DNA of 17,130 bases from Leptospira sp. Its GTDB lineage: Bacteria; Spirochaetota; Leptospiria; Leptospirales; Leptospiraceae. Where the stretch lies: positions 1 to 17,130 of the forward strand of contig JAPZRK010000106.1 in the NCBI GenBank assembly GCA_027531445.1, written 5' to 3'. Positions 1 through 7,623 of this stretch are shown one piece after another. A model generated the notes under the pieces. It was not told the DNA's origin and ran no database searches. It was given only the letters and a program-made list of their open reading frames with translations. The position numbers were made by a program, and so were the translations under genes. The number at the start of each line of letters is the position of its first letter. Position 1 is the first letter of the stretch.

Positions 1-677
1 AGAGGGTGACCATTGATAGCCGCGATGACTTCTTCCGGAAGTGCAAATTTTCTAGCAATTTCGGTAGAGAGAGAAGTTGCGGTTGTTAGCGGAAGACCAA
101 TTAACGTTTGCTTGTAGACACTGTCTTTGGAAGTAGAAATATCGGCACACAAACCAGCTAAAAATGAATACCGATTCACCATTTTGATGGAGTATTTTTT
201 CTGAATGACAGATCCTAATGTCAAAAGACCAAAATCAGCCAAGTAATTGAAAAATTCTTTTTCATTGAGAAGGATTCTAAAAAAGGAAAGCGCAATGGAT
301 TTTGTATAAAATGAATTTTGAATGATGCCCTTTAGACTTGCCATCTTTTCTGCATTTTGTTCATACAAATGTTTGATAAAATGATTGGACTTATCTTCTA
401 TTCGAGCAAGCACAGCCTTTGCCAGAACTAGTTTGAGCATTTTCATTAGGTCACGAGACATAGCGAGCTTGAAAGACGGAATGAACTTGCCATCCATATC
501 TTCCAGTTTTTTGATCATATTCTGTTTGATCGCGACCTTCTCTTTTATGAGTACATTTCCGCTTTTATCGACAATTGGTTCACTCAGTGCGACTGAACCT
601 AACAAATCGTATTCTAAAACGAAAGTGCGGAACTCGGGGAAGTCTTGGAATTCTAAACCAGTGCTTGTAATTTTCAT
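1..677 (-). CDS. HD-GYP/HDOD-like protein, C-terminus outside window
   Basis: The minus strand is open from an ATG at 677 to the window edge (225 codons, no stop), so the C-terminus is missing. An SD (AAGG) lies 5 bases upstream of the ATG. Residues ~28-60 (SEPIVDKSGNVLIKEKVAIK) resemble the N-terminal module of HD-GYP proteins, where a 'pv.d..G.vLi.eg..i' pattern is common. Further on, LAGLCADI sits where HD proteins have LAGLLHDIG, and AAINGHP matches the later 'aI..HH' helix. If this alignment is right, the HD dyad histidine is replaced by alanine, which suggests a non-catalytic signalling domain. It is divergent from pdhA across ~108 bp and shows no clear functional link to it. It could be a cyclic-di-GMP phosphodiesterase-related protein or an HDOD regulator. 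The reading frame is sure; the family is moderate. Confidence 0.7.
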   Translation of the reverse strand, partial: MKITSTGLEFQDFPEFRTFVLEYDLLGSVALSEPIVDKSGNVLIKEKVAIKQNMIKKLEDMDGKFIPSFKLAMSRDLMKMLKLVLAKAVLARIEDKSNHFIKHLYEQNAEKMASLKGIIQNSFYTKSIALSFFRILLNEKEFFNYLADFGLLTLGSVIQKKYSIKMVNRYSFLAGLCADISTSKDSVYKQTLIGLPLTTATSLSTEIARKFALPEEVIAAINGHP

Positions 678-785
678 GAAACCTTGCTTTAATGGAAGTT
701 TCTGAAGAACTATGTGAGATCGCAAGATTTTTGCTTTCTATTCTCGTCTAAATGTGGTAGTTTTTGTTGGTTTTTGGAGGTTCAA

Positions 786-1772
786 TTGGTTTCTTCTATA
801 CCGAAAGATCAAAATTCGATTGCAGAGTTAAAAGAGTTTTACAGGCAGATGATTCTCATCCGCAAATTTGAGGAAGCCGCCGCTAAGGCTTATAGCGTTG
901 GCAAAATCGGCGGTTTTTTGCATTTATACATCGGCCAGGAAGCCGTCGGAGTGGGTGCAATCGCCTCCTTGACACCGATCGACTACATTGTTTCCACATA
1001 TAGGGACCATGGACATGCCATTGCCCGCGGTCTCAACGTCAATGCTCTCATGGCAGAGCTCTTTGGAAAGGCCACAGGGATTTCCAAAGGAAATGGTGGC
1101 TCAATGCACTTCTTTGATAAAAACGCACACTTTATGGGCGGTCATGGAATCGTTGGTGGACATATCTCACTTGCGGCTGGAATTGCCTTCGCCTCCAAAT
1201 ACAAAAAGGACAATTCAGTAACGATTTGTTTTTTCGGTGAAGGGGCGGCAAACATTGGTTCCTTTCATGAGGGGCTCAATTTAGCTGCAATTTGGAAGTT
1301 GCCTGTCGTTTTCATTTGTGAAAACAATCATTATGCGATGGGAACACCGGAATATAGAGCGCTTGCCGTAAAGGATGTTTCCATTCGAGCTACTGCCTAT
1401 GATATTGCTCGGGATCATATTGAAGGTGATGAAGTAAGAAAAGTTAGGGATCACGTAAAAGTTGCGGTCGAGCGAGCAAGGCGCGGTGAAGGCCCCACTC
1501 TCATCGAAGTATCCACCTACCGCTTTCGAGGACATTCGATGTCTGACCCAGCAAAGTATCGCACAAAAGAAGAACTAGAGAGTTACAAAAAAAAGGATCC
1601 CATGTATAGGGCACGCCACGAGCTAACACAAGCCGGTATCTCCGAACAGGAGCTAGATGATCTAGACCTAAAAATTCAAAAACAAGTCGATGATGCGTAT
1701 GAATTTGCAGATACATCTCCTGAACCACCACTCGCACAACTCTTCCAGCACGTTTATGCGGAGGACAAATAG
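786..1772 (+). CDS. pdhA: Pyruvate dehydrogenase E1 component, alpha subunit
   Basis: Thiamine-diphosphate-dependent E1 alpha subunit, 328 residues, the usual size for the heterotetrameric type. It pairs with PdhB to decarboxylate pyruvate and acetylate the lipoyl group of PdhC. Visible marks are TYRDHGHA (71-78), the ThDP/Mg motif running from GEGAANIG (151-158) to ENN (179-181), and the conserved active-site loop YRFRGHSMSDPAKYR (245-259). The frame is open back to a GTG at 714, but TTG at 786 is the better start: GGAGG (776-780) sits 5 bases before it, and the extra N-terminal residues encoded upstream are Cys/Phe-rich and unlike the family. pdhB follows with no gap. A branched-chain or acetoin dehydrogenase is possible, but the single lipoyl domain of PdhC and the motifs fit pyruvate dehydrogenase well. 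Confidence 0.93.
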   Translation: MVSSIPKDQNSIAELKEFYRQMILIRKFEEAAAKAYSVGKIGGFLHLYIGQEAVGVGAIASLTPIDYIVSTYRDHGHAIARGLNVNALMAELFGKATGISKGNGGSMHFFDKNAHFMGGHGIVGGHISLAAGIAFASKYKKDNSVTICFFGEGAANIGSFHEGLNLAAIWKLPVVFICENNHYAMGTPEYRALAVKDVSIRATAYDIARDHIEGDEVRKVRDHVKVAVERARRGEGPTLIEVSTYRFRGHSMSDPAKYRTKEELESYKKKDPMYRARHELTQAGISEQELDDLDLKIQKQVDDAYEFADTSPEPPLAQLFQHVYAEDK

Positions 1773-2747
1773 ATGGCAATACTTACATATAGAGAAGCAT
1801 TGAATCGAGCGATGGTAGAAGAGATGGAAAAAGACCCTCTCATCTACCTTATGGGTGAAGAAGTTGGACACTACCAAGGTGCCTATAAAGTTTCACAAGG
1901 TATGCTGGATAAGTTTGGTGAAGGTAGAGTGATCGACACTCCCATCTCTGAAAATGGATTTGCGGGTGTGGGTGTAGGTTCGGCTATGACGGGTCTCAGA
2001 CCCATCATTGAATTTATGACTTGGAATTTTTCTTTGGTCGCTATTGATCAAATCATCAATTCTGCCGCCAAACTCAATTATATGAGTGGTGGCCAATTCC
2101 CTATGCCTATCGTATTTCGAGGTGCAGGTGGTGTGGGGGGAAGATTGGGCGCACAACATTCACAAGCATTTGAATCTTGGTATGCACATGTGCCCGGAAT
2201 GAAAGTGGTTTGTCCCGCTACTCCAAAAGATGCGTGTGGACTGTTGAAAGCCTCCATTCGAGACAACAACCCTACTATTTTTATTGAATCAGAAGTGTTG
2301 TACGGTGTCAAAGGTGAAGTCCCGGACGAAGAATATACCATCCCATTGGGTAAAGGTGAAATCAAACGAAAAGGCACGGACATTTCTATCATCACTTGGT
2401 CACGAGCACTTATCTTTGCAGAAGAAGCGGCAAAGGTTTTAGAACAAGAAGGCATTTCGGTTGAGATCGTTGACCTTAGATCTTTACGACCCTTGGACGA
2501 AACGATCATCTATGAATCCGTTAAAAAAACCAACAAAGCGATCGTAATCGAAGAAGGATGGCCTGTTGCAGGATTTGGAGCCCAGATTGCATACCTAATA
2601 CAAAAGAACGCTTTCGATTATTTAGATCACCCGGTTGAAAGAGTCACTCAAAGGGATGTTCCAATGTCCTATGCGGCAAATTTGGAAAGAGAAACACTTC
2701 CCAACGTGGACCGAGTGTGCGCGGCAATCCGCGAGATGTTGAAGTAG
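1773..2747 (+). CDS. pdhB: Pyruvate dehydrogenase E1 component, beta subunit
   Basis: 324-residue E1 beta subunit, the expected family length. The N-terminal transketolase pyrimidine-binding domain spans about residues 1-178, and the transketolase C-terminal domain about 195-315. The ThDP-activating glutamate is in DTPISENGF (E60), and GAQHSQ (H129 region) is the conserved active-site segment. The ATG directly follows the pdhA stop codon, with GGAGG (1760-1764) inside the end of pdhA at 8-base spacing, so the two subunits are probably translated together in equal amounts. Its partners are PdhA upstream and PdhC downstream (11 bp away). Nothing is unusual in the sequence. Confidence 0.94.
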   Translation: MAILTYREALNRAMVEEMEKDPLIYLMGEEVGHYQGAYKVSQGMLDKFGEGRVIDTPISENGFAGVGVGSAMTGLRPIIEFMTWNFSLVAIDQIINSAAKLNYMSGGQFPMPIVFRGAGGVGGRLGAQHSQAFESWYAHVPGMKVVCPATPKDACGLLKASIRDNNPTIFIESEVLYGVKGEVPDEEYTIPLGKGEIKRKGTDISIITWSRALIFAEEAAKVLEQEGISVEIVDLRSLRPLDETIIYESVKKTNKAIVIEEGWPVAGFGAQIAYLIQKNAFDYLDHPVERVTQRDVPMSYAANLERETLPNVDRVCAAIREMLK

Positions 2748-2758
2748 GATACAAGTAT

Positions 2759-4048
2759 ATGGCAAAATTGATCGAAATGACCCAGCTCTCTCCCACAATG
2801 ACGGAGGGAACCATCGTAAAATGGATTAAAAAAGAAGGAGATTCCGTTTCACCTGGCGAGGTGTTAGCCGAAGTCGAAACCGACAAGGCTGTTATGGAAA
2901 TGGAAGCCTACGAATCGGGAGTCCTTCTTAAAATTATTGAACCGGAAGGTTCCAAGTTAAAAGTGGGGCAAGCCCTCGGGATCATCGGAAAGCCTGGTGA
3001 AGATGTAGGAGCCCTTGTCTCTTCTGCCAAATCAAAAGCTCCTGCTGTTGAGACAAAACAAGAACCAGCAGTAGTGACAGCACCAGCGCCGGTTTCCATC
3101 AAGCCACAAGAACCAGTCGTAGTCGCAAAACAAACAACACCAGAACCAGTAACTCCGGATTCGAGAGGAAGCCTGCGTGTGCTTGCATCACCCCTGGCAA
3201 AATCCATTGCGTTGGAACATGGTATCGACCTGCATAAAATCATTGGTACGGGTCCTGAGGGACGAATTTCGAAAAAAGATGTGCTTGATGCGATTGGAAA
3301 CAAAAACGGAACAGGGATAAAATCTTCGTTTGCGGTAGATGTGAAACCAGACGAAGTGATCACATTGAACGGAATGCGAAAGACCATCGCAAAACGTCTT
3401 AAAGACTCCAAATTAAACCTGCCTCACTTTTATTTGAATGCGGATGTGAATGCGCGCAAATTAGAATTGTTTCGAGCAGAGTTAAACGATTTCCGCGATA
3501 AAAATCTTCCAGATTCTGCGCCAAAAATCAGTGTCAATGACATCATCATTCGAGCCGTTGCATCAGCTCTTCGACTCCATCCCAAAGTAAACGCGAGTTG
3601 GGTGGACGACACAATCATCCAATACGGAAGAATCGATGTTGGAATCGCTGTATCGTTGGATGGTGGACTGTTAACGCCTGTAATTCGAAATACGGATAAA
3701 AAAAGTATCTTCGATATCTCTGGCGAGGTGAAGGAACTGGCAAAAAAAGCAAGAGATCGCAAACTTAAACCTGAAGAATTCACCAATGGAACTTTTACAA
3801 TTTCCAATTTGGGGATGTATGGAATCAGTCGGTTTACCGCTATCATCAACGAGCCGGAAAGTGCGATTCTTGCGGTTGGAGCGATAGAGGACAAACCAGT
3901 TGTGGAAAATGGTCAGGTGGTTGCTGGTCGTGTAGCATCCTTGACACTTTCCTGTGACCATCGGGTGATAGATGGTGCAGTGGGTGCTGAATTTCTAAAA
4001 ACTTTAAAATCGTTACTAGAACATCCGACTCTGTTGAGCGGGATTTAA
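2759..4048 (+). CDS. pdhC: Dihydrolipoamide acetyltransferase, E2 of pyruvate dehydrogenase
   Basis: E2 core of the pyruvate dehydrogenase complex, 429 residues. It carries one lipoyl domain (about 2-80) with the lipoylated lysine in ETDKA (K43), an Ala/Pro/Val/Thr-rich flexible linker (~90-135), a peripheral subunit-binding domain (140-178, ending GTGPEGRISKKDV), and a catalytic acyltransferase domain from ~200 with the HRVIDG motif (H401, D405). The start is ATG 2759, with AGGA 9 bases upstream in the pdhB-pdhC gap. An upstream in-frame GTG at 2717 lies inside pdhB and would add residues absent from lipoyl domains. One lipoyl domain is typical of mitochondrial-like E2s; enterobacterial E2 has three. 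The E3 gene (lpd) is not here, so E3 must come from another locus. A strong hairpin follows the stop. Confidence 0.94.
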   Translation: MAKLIEMTQLSPTMTEGTIVKWIKKEGDSVSPGEVLAEVETDKAVMEMEAYESGVLLKIIEPEGSKLKVGQALGIIGKPGEDVGALVSSAKSKAPAVETKQEPAVVTAPAPVSIKPQEPVVVAKQTTPEPVTPDSRGSLRVLASPLAKSIALEHGIDLHKIIGTGPEGRISKKDVLDAIGNKNGTGIKSSFAVDVKPDEVITLNGMRKTIAKRLKDSKLNLPHFYLNADVNARKLELFRAELNDFRDKNLPDSAPKISVNDIIIRAVASALRLHPKVNASWVDDTIIQYGRIDVGIAVSLDGGLLTPVIRNTDKKSIFDISGEVKELAKKARDRKLKPEEFTNGTFTISNLGMYGISRFTAIINEPESAILAVGAIEDKPVVENGQVVAGRVASLTLSCDHRVIDGAVGAEFLKTLKSLLEHPTLLSGI

Positions 4049-4067
4049 AAGGATCTATTGAAGTTCC

Positions 4068-4118
4068 CCTTATCTCAGGTAACCAAATTACAAGTTACCT
4101 GGGAAAGGGAGTTTGTTC
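4068..4118 (+). terminator. Hairpin terminator after pdhC
   Basis: An 8-bp perfect stem, CAGGTAAC (4076-4083) with GTTACCTG (4094-4101), encloses a 10-base loop. It extends outward by 3 pairs (one a T·G wobble), one A·A mismatch and 4 more pairs (one a wobble), giving about 15 bp across 4068-4109. A weak T-rich stretch (TTTGTT, 4112-4117) follows on the plus strand. It lies between the convergent pdhC and the 69-residue gene, so it may stop transcription from both sides, but the minus-strand side has no U-tract. Confidence 0.75.
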
Positions 4119-4127
4119 AAACGAGGA

Positions 4128-4337
4128 TTAAGCGGCGAAAAAATCAGCTTTGCTGATATCTGCGATTGGGATTCTTACAACGCCATCTGCGAGGTTTCCG
4201 ATGACGATGTCATTTTCCATTTGGCGGTTTTTGTCTAATTCGATGACTTTGCCATCTTTGAGGTGGAGCACGATGTCGATGCCTCTGTATTGGATGTATC
4301 TTTCTAGTGTATTTCTGAATTTGTGTGCTTTGTCCAT
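4128..4337 (-). CDS. Small conserved-looking protein, possible Sm/Rof-like fold
   Basis: 69 residues, ATG at 4337 with AAAGGGA about 9 bases upstream. An N-terminal basic helix (residues ~3-17, AHKFRNTLERYIQ) is followed by short beta-like segments: IDIVLHLKDGKVIELD, then NDIVIGN, then GVVRIPIADISKADFF. The 'hLKDGk.i ... dg.vrIpi.dI' pattern is reminiscent of Sm-like small beta barrels, such as the Rho-binding Rof family or Hfq-related proteins, which suggests binding of RNA or of Rho. This is a fold-level impression only; I do not recognise a named family. It is convergent with pdhC and divergent from fliG over 131 bp. That it is a real gene is supported by a good SD, the hairpin beyond its stop, and ordinary protein composition. 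Confidence 0.75.
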   Translation of the reverse strand: MDKAHKFRNTLERYIQYRGIDIVLHLKDGKVIELDKNRQMENDIVIGNLADGVVRIPIADISKADFFAA

Positions 4338-4433
4338 CTGGTGATTTCCCTTTTGATTCTTTAAACTTACAAAGGGTATCGTACGGACTTAACGAAACCT
4401 TGAGAAAATTTTGTCTCATTAGTGAAGTTTTTT

Positions 4434-4463
4434 TTGACATAACGATTCGATTCTAGGAATTAT
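4434..4463 (+). promoter_or_regulatory. Probable promoter of fliG
   Basis: TTGACA (4434-4439) is a perfect -35 box. An 18-base spacer leads to AATTAT (4458-4463, four of six to consensus); the alternative GAATTA one base earlier is weaker. The predicted transcription start falls at about 4469-4471, on the fliG ATG itself, so the transcript may be leaderless or nearly so. A run of eight T precedes the -35 and could help RNA polymerase binding. No sigma-28 type flagellar promoter is evident. Confidence 0.55.
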
Positions 4464-4468
4464 GTCTC

Positions 4469-5488
4469 ATGCAGAAATTCAACCAAGTCTCCACACCCAC
4501 TGGTGTGCGCAAATCAGCCCTCCTACTCCTTTCTTTGGGTGGAGACCAGGCCGCTGAGATTTTAAAACATCTCGATGATGCAAATCTGGAAGCAGTGATT
4601 CTTGAAATGTCCAAAATCCGAGCCATTTCGAAAGAAGAACGTTCACAGGTCCTTTCTGAATTTCATGCGACGATTACCGAGTTAAAAGATGGAGCTCAAG
4701 GTGGACTTGATGCCGCCAAAAACTTATTAGAGAAGTCCGTCGGAACCGAACGTGCAGGAATCATACTCAAGAAAATCAATAAAGAAGAGACTAAAAATGA
4801 CTTCGAATTTTTAAATCAAGTAGAACCTAGCATTTTACAGGCGATACTTGCTTCAGAATCTCCCCAAATCATTGCAGTTACGTTGTCAAATCTAGATCCG
4901 AAAAAAGCTGCAGATGTTCTAAAACTTTTCCCTAAAGCCGATCAAGCCAAAATTGCAATGCGTCTAGCAACAACCTCCAAAACGCATCCTGACGTGATTC
5001 AAAACATAGCAAGGATATTAAAAAAACGTTATGAGGAGAGAGATAAGCGCGAGTTTTCGGAGGCAGGTGGAGCACATGTTCTTGCCAACATTCTAAACTT
5101 TATGGAAAAAGGCATCGAAGAATCCATATTACAGGAATTAGATGAAGCCTCACCAGATGTCGCAAGTCAAGTGCGAGAACAACTATATACTTTTGAAGAT
5201 ATCATGCATTTGGATGCAAAAGAAATGAGAGTTCTTATCAACAGACTTGCCGATGACACAACGATCTCTCTCGCGATTCGAGGTGCTGGAGATGACATTC
5301 GAAGTAAATTTTTAAAGAATATGTCAACAAACAGAGCCAATGACATTTTAGATGCATTGGATCTAAAACCTCGTGTCACCTTACGTGAAATCAACGAAGC
5401 AAGAAACAAAGTGATTCAGGTAGCAAGAGAGCTTGAAGATGAGAAACTGATACTGTTTAAGAAAGATAAGGAAGAATATGTGGAATGA
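4469..5488 (+). CDS. fliG: Flagellar motor switch protein FliG
   Basis: 339 residues, normal for FliG. It forms the ring at the top of the flagellar C-ring, binds FliF and FliM, and interacts with the MotA stator to generate torque; in spirochaetes this drives periplasmic flagella. The N domain spans ~10-105. The middle domain (~112-190) has ESPQ at 130-133, where the classical motif is EHPQ. The Gly-Gly linker is at 200-201, and LYTF (239-242) stands in for the MFXF hinge. The C-terminal charged torque helix is at AIRGAGDDIRSKFLKNMS (269-286). The start is ATG 4469; AGGA lies 10 bases upstream, somewhat far. It is monocistronic here, with a tRNA convergent 12 bp downstream. Spirochaetes often have more than one FliG, so this could be either a main switch protein or a paralogue. 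Confidence 0.95.
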   Translation: MQKFNQVSTPTGVRKSALLLLSLGGDQAAEILKHLDDANLEAVILEMSKIRAISKEERSQVLSEFHATITELKDGAQGGLDAAKNLLEKSVGTERAGIILKKINKEETKNDFEFLNQVEPSILQAILASESPQIIAVTLSNLDPKKAADVLKLFPKADQAKIAMRLATTSKTHPDVIQNIARILKKRYEERDKREFSEAGGAHVLANILNFMEKGIEESILQELDEASPDVASQVREQLYTFEDIMHLDAKEMRVLINRLADDTTISLAIRGAGDDIRSKFLKNMSTNRANDILDALDLKPRVTLREINEARNKVIQVARELEDEKLILFKKDKEEYVE

Positions 5489-5500
5489 TGAGGCGAATCA

Positions 5501-5577
<77 letters not shown>

Positions 5578-5591
5578 GTGATCCGTATGTC

Positions 5592-5619
5592 AGAATAATC
5601 AAGGGGTCACCCTAGTCAA
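5592..5619 (-). promoter_or_regulatory. Probable promoter of tRNA-Asp
   Basis: On the minus strand, TTGACT (-35, 5614-5619) and TATTCT (-10, 5592-5597) are separated by 16 bases, and an A/T-rich stretch lies just upstream of the -35, as in strong stable-RNA promoters. The tRNA 5' end is 14 bases beyond the -10, so only a short leader is removed. Confidence 0.6.
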
Positions 5620-5682
5620 ATTAAAAATCAATTGTTTTCTTGCTATTCAGGGCATTTTTAAAAAACTGGAAACCCATAGATC

Positions 5683-6360
5683 ATGCCACTTCAAGGAAAA
5701 AACGCTAAAGATTTATTTGCAGATCGCATTTTTACCCTTTCCAACTTTATCTCTGTTTCTCGAGTTTTTATGCTCCCGCCCTTTTTTTATACCACAAGCG
5801 AATACGCAAAGGATCCAACAAATCTCACACACTTCTATACCTCGATTATTTTGTGTTTGGCGGCCGTTCTTACGGATTTTTTAGATGGCTTGTTTGCTCG
5901 TATTTTGAACCAACAAACTAACTTAGGACGATATTTGGATCCAGTCTGCGACAAATTTGTCACCATTGGGGGATTAGGTGTCGTAAGTTATCATTTTGGA
6001 TTCCCTGTTTGGATTCTGACCATTTATATTATTCGAGAAATTTTGGGCGTTTGGCTTGGGGGATTTTTATACCTAAAACGGGGACTCCAAGGTAGGCCGA
6101 ATTGGTGGGGGAAGTTTGGTGTAGGACTTGTTGCCTGTTCTGTTCTTTGGTATATGCTCTTGCCACATCTACTTACATTAAAAGTTTCTCTTTCGCCTTG
6201 GATGTTGAAGCCGGAAATCTCTGCCTATTTTTTGATTGTAACTGTGCTGATTGGTATGGTAGTTTATATCGTTCATTACTGGAATATCGTTTTCTTTCCC
6301 GAAAAAACGGTCATTGATCCAGAAAATAAAAAACAGGCAAAGATTTTTAAGCAATTATAA
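5683..6360 (+). CDS. pgsA: CDP-alcohol phosphatidyltransferase, PgsA-like
   Basis: 225-residue integral membrane enzyme with a complete CDP-alcohol phosphotransferase motif: D65-x2-D68-G69-x2-A72-R73-x8-G82-x3-D86-x3-D90. This is the metal and CDP-binding site of the family. The NxxSxxR-type entry (NFISVSR, 21-27) resembles phosphatidylglycerophosphate synthase, which joins CDP-diacylglycerol and glycerol-3-phosphate. Several hydrophobic segments follow (about 53-67, 92-125, 140-165, 185-210). The C-terminus is charged. The SD is weak: GGAA lies about 13 bases upstream of ATG 5683. It is followed after 20 bp by the serine hydrolase gene, probably in the same transcript. Other family members (phosphatidylserine or cardiolipin synthesis) cannot be excluded from the motif alone. 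Confidence 0.82.
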   Translation: MPLQGKNAKDLFADRIFTLSNFISVSRVFMLPPFFYTTSEYAKDPTNLTHFYTSIILCLAAVLTDFLDGLFARILNQQTNLGRYLDPVCDKFVTIGGLGVVSYHFGFPVWILTIYIIREILGVWLGGFLYLKRGLQGRPNWWGKFGVGLVACSVLWYMLLPHLLTLKVSLSPWMLKPEISAYFLIVTVLIGMVVYIVHYWNIVFFPEKTVIDPENKKQAKIFKQL

Positions 6361-6370
6361 TCAATTATAA
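6352..6370 (+). repeat. Short tandem duplication at the end of pgsA
   Basis: CAATTATAA occurs at 6352-6360 and again at 6362-6370, a 10-base unit repeated twice (CAATTATAAT then CAATTATAAC). The first copy contains the pgsA stop codon; the second lies directly before the SD-like TAGG of the next gene. Confidence 0.6.
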
Positions 6371-6380
6371 CAGTAGGTAT

Positions 6381-7607
6381 ATGATGTTATTTTCAAATTA
6401 TTTTAAAACTAAATTTGTAAAACCTGTTTTCTTTTTATTTTTGTTTGCCTTGGTTTTCTTTTTTCATTGCAAAATCTCAAATCTATCAGAAGCCCAATCT
6501 GCAGTGAAAGATCGTTTCTTAGATAAAGCCGCTGACAACGATCAAGTAAGGAGTGCCACACTTCTTGTTCATTCCGACAAACTAAACATTCATTGGAAAG
6601 AAAGTCATGGTTCCGTTTTATCCAATGGACAGGCGATTCCAACTCATCCAGACCAACCGTTTCATACAGCGAGTGTAGGTAAGTTATTCACGGCTGTGCT
6701 GATCATGCAAATGGTGGAAAAAGGGAGTATTAATCTTTCCTCAAAGGCGATCGATCACCTTCCCAAAGGAACATTAAACGGTCTGTATGTGATTGATGGC
6801 AAAGACTACCAAGATCAAGTTCTTATCGAACACCTACTATCGCATACATCGGGTGTGGCAGATTATTTTGAATCAACTGACAAAGAACATCCAGAAGCAA
6901 AAGCTGTGATTCACGAAATTACGGCAAATCCTGATAAATTCTGGACTACCGATGACCTTTTGGATTTTACACGGAAGTTTCAAAAGCCAATTGGTTTGCC
7001 AGGTAAACAGTTCTTATATTCAGACACAGGTTATGTAATCCTAGGAAAAATCATTGAACACACAACCAAACAATCATTCGAAACTGTCCTGAAAGAAAGA
7101 TTTTTTAAACCTCTAAGTATGAATCATACTTATATGCACCTCCGTTCGAGTCCCATTCAAAAAACCAACTTGGCACTATCTCCCATTCTCCTAGAAGGTA
7201 GGGATGTAACAAATTTTCGCAGTGTAAGTGCCGATTGGGCCGGTGGTGGACTAATTTCCACTACAGAAGATCTTCTCAAATTCCACAAAGCCTTAATCGC
7301 AAACTCATTGATCTCAAAAAAGTCTTTAGACTCAATGTCCGGAACAAATAAATTCATGGATGGAATTTATTATGGTCTAGGACTAATGACCGTTAGATTT
7401 GGCGATATGTTATTTTTGATGAAAGGGACACCTGATTTGATGGGACATTCTGGTATACTAGGAACCCATTTGTTCTATACACCTGAATACGATACCTTCA
7501 TTATTGCTAATTTCGGAAGCTCACAGGCGGTTGGCGATAGTTTCGAAATGTTGTTTCGTATCATGTCCATATTGAAAGATGTAAACTCAGTTTCTACAAA
7601 GAAGTAA
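6381..7607 (+). CDS. Serine hydrolase of the beta-lactamase fold, putative lipoprotein
   Basis: 408 residues. The N-terminus is basic, then strongly hydrophobic (15-29), ending FFFHC (C30). This reads as a relaxed spirochaetal lipobox, so the protein is probably membrane-anchored in the cell envelope. The beta-lactamase/penicillin-binding fold is shown by SVGK (98-101, SxxK with the nucleophilic serine), HLLSHTSG (151-158), YSD (213-215, the YxN-equivalent tyrosine motif) and GHSG near residue 350 (the KTG-equivalent). It belongs with the class C-like esterase/D-aminopeptidase/PBP4*-like group; the substrate is unknown, and true beta-lactamase activity should not be assumed. Two adjacent ATGs (6381, 6384) follow TAGG at 6374; the second has the better spacing. 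It lies 20 bp after pgsA, likely cotranscribed. Confidence 0.85.
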   Translation: MMLFSNYFKTKFVKPVFFLFLFALVFFFHCKISNLSEAQSAVKDRFLDKAADNDQVRSATLLVHSDKLNIHWKESHGSVLSNGQAIPTHPDQPFHTASVGKLFTAVLIMQMVEKGSINLSSKAIDHLPKGTLNGLYVIDGKDYQDQVLIEHLLSHTSGVADYFESTDKEHPEAKAVIHEITANPDKFWTTDDLLDFTRKFQKPIGLPGKQFLYSDTGYVILGKIIEHTTKQSFETVLKERFFKPLSMNHTYMHLRSSPIQKTNLALSPILLEGRDVTNFRSVSADWAGGGLISTTEDLLKFHKALIANSLISKKSLDSMSGTNKFMDGIYYGLGLMTVRFGDMLFLMKGTPDLMGHSGILGTHLFYTPEYDTFIIANFGSSQAVGDSFEMLFRIMSILKDVNSVSTKK

Positions 7608-7623
7608 GAAAGATCACCATTTT

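Noticed and set aside
385..705. 106-codon plus-strand ORF
   Set aside because: It is antisense to the HD-type gene, which has a better SD, protein-like composition and recognisable domain patterns.
2717..2758. Upstream in-frame GTG start for pdhC
   Set aside because: It lies inside pdhB, lacks an SD and adds residues not found in lipoyl domains; ATG 2759 begins the domain correctly.
4462..4557. 31-codon ORF from ATG 4462 (MSHAEIQ...) overlapping the fliG start in another frame
   Set aside because: The only SD-like AGGA is 3 bases away, too close, and the frame runs into fliG, whose coding frame is clear.
5621..5634. 14-base match TTAAAAATCAATTG also found at 16731-16744
   Set aside because: About one such pair is expected by chance in an A/T-rich window of this size; no further similarity surrounds it.
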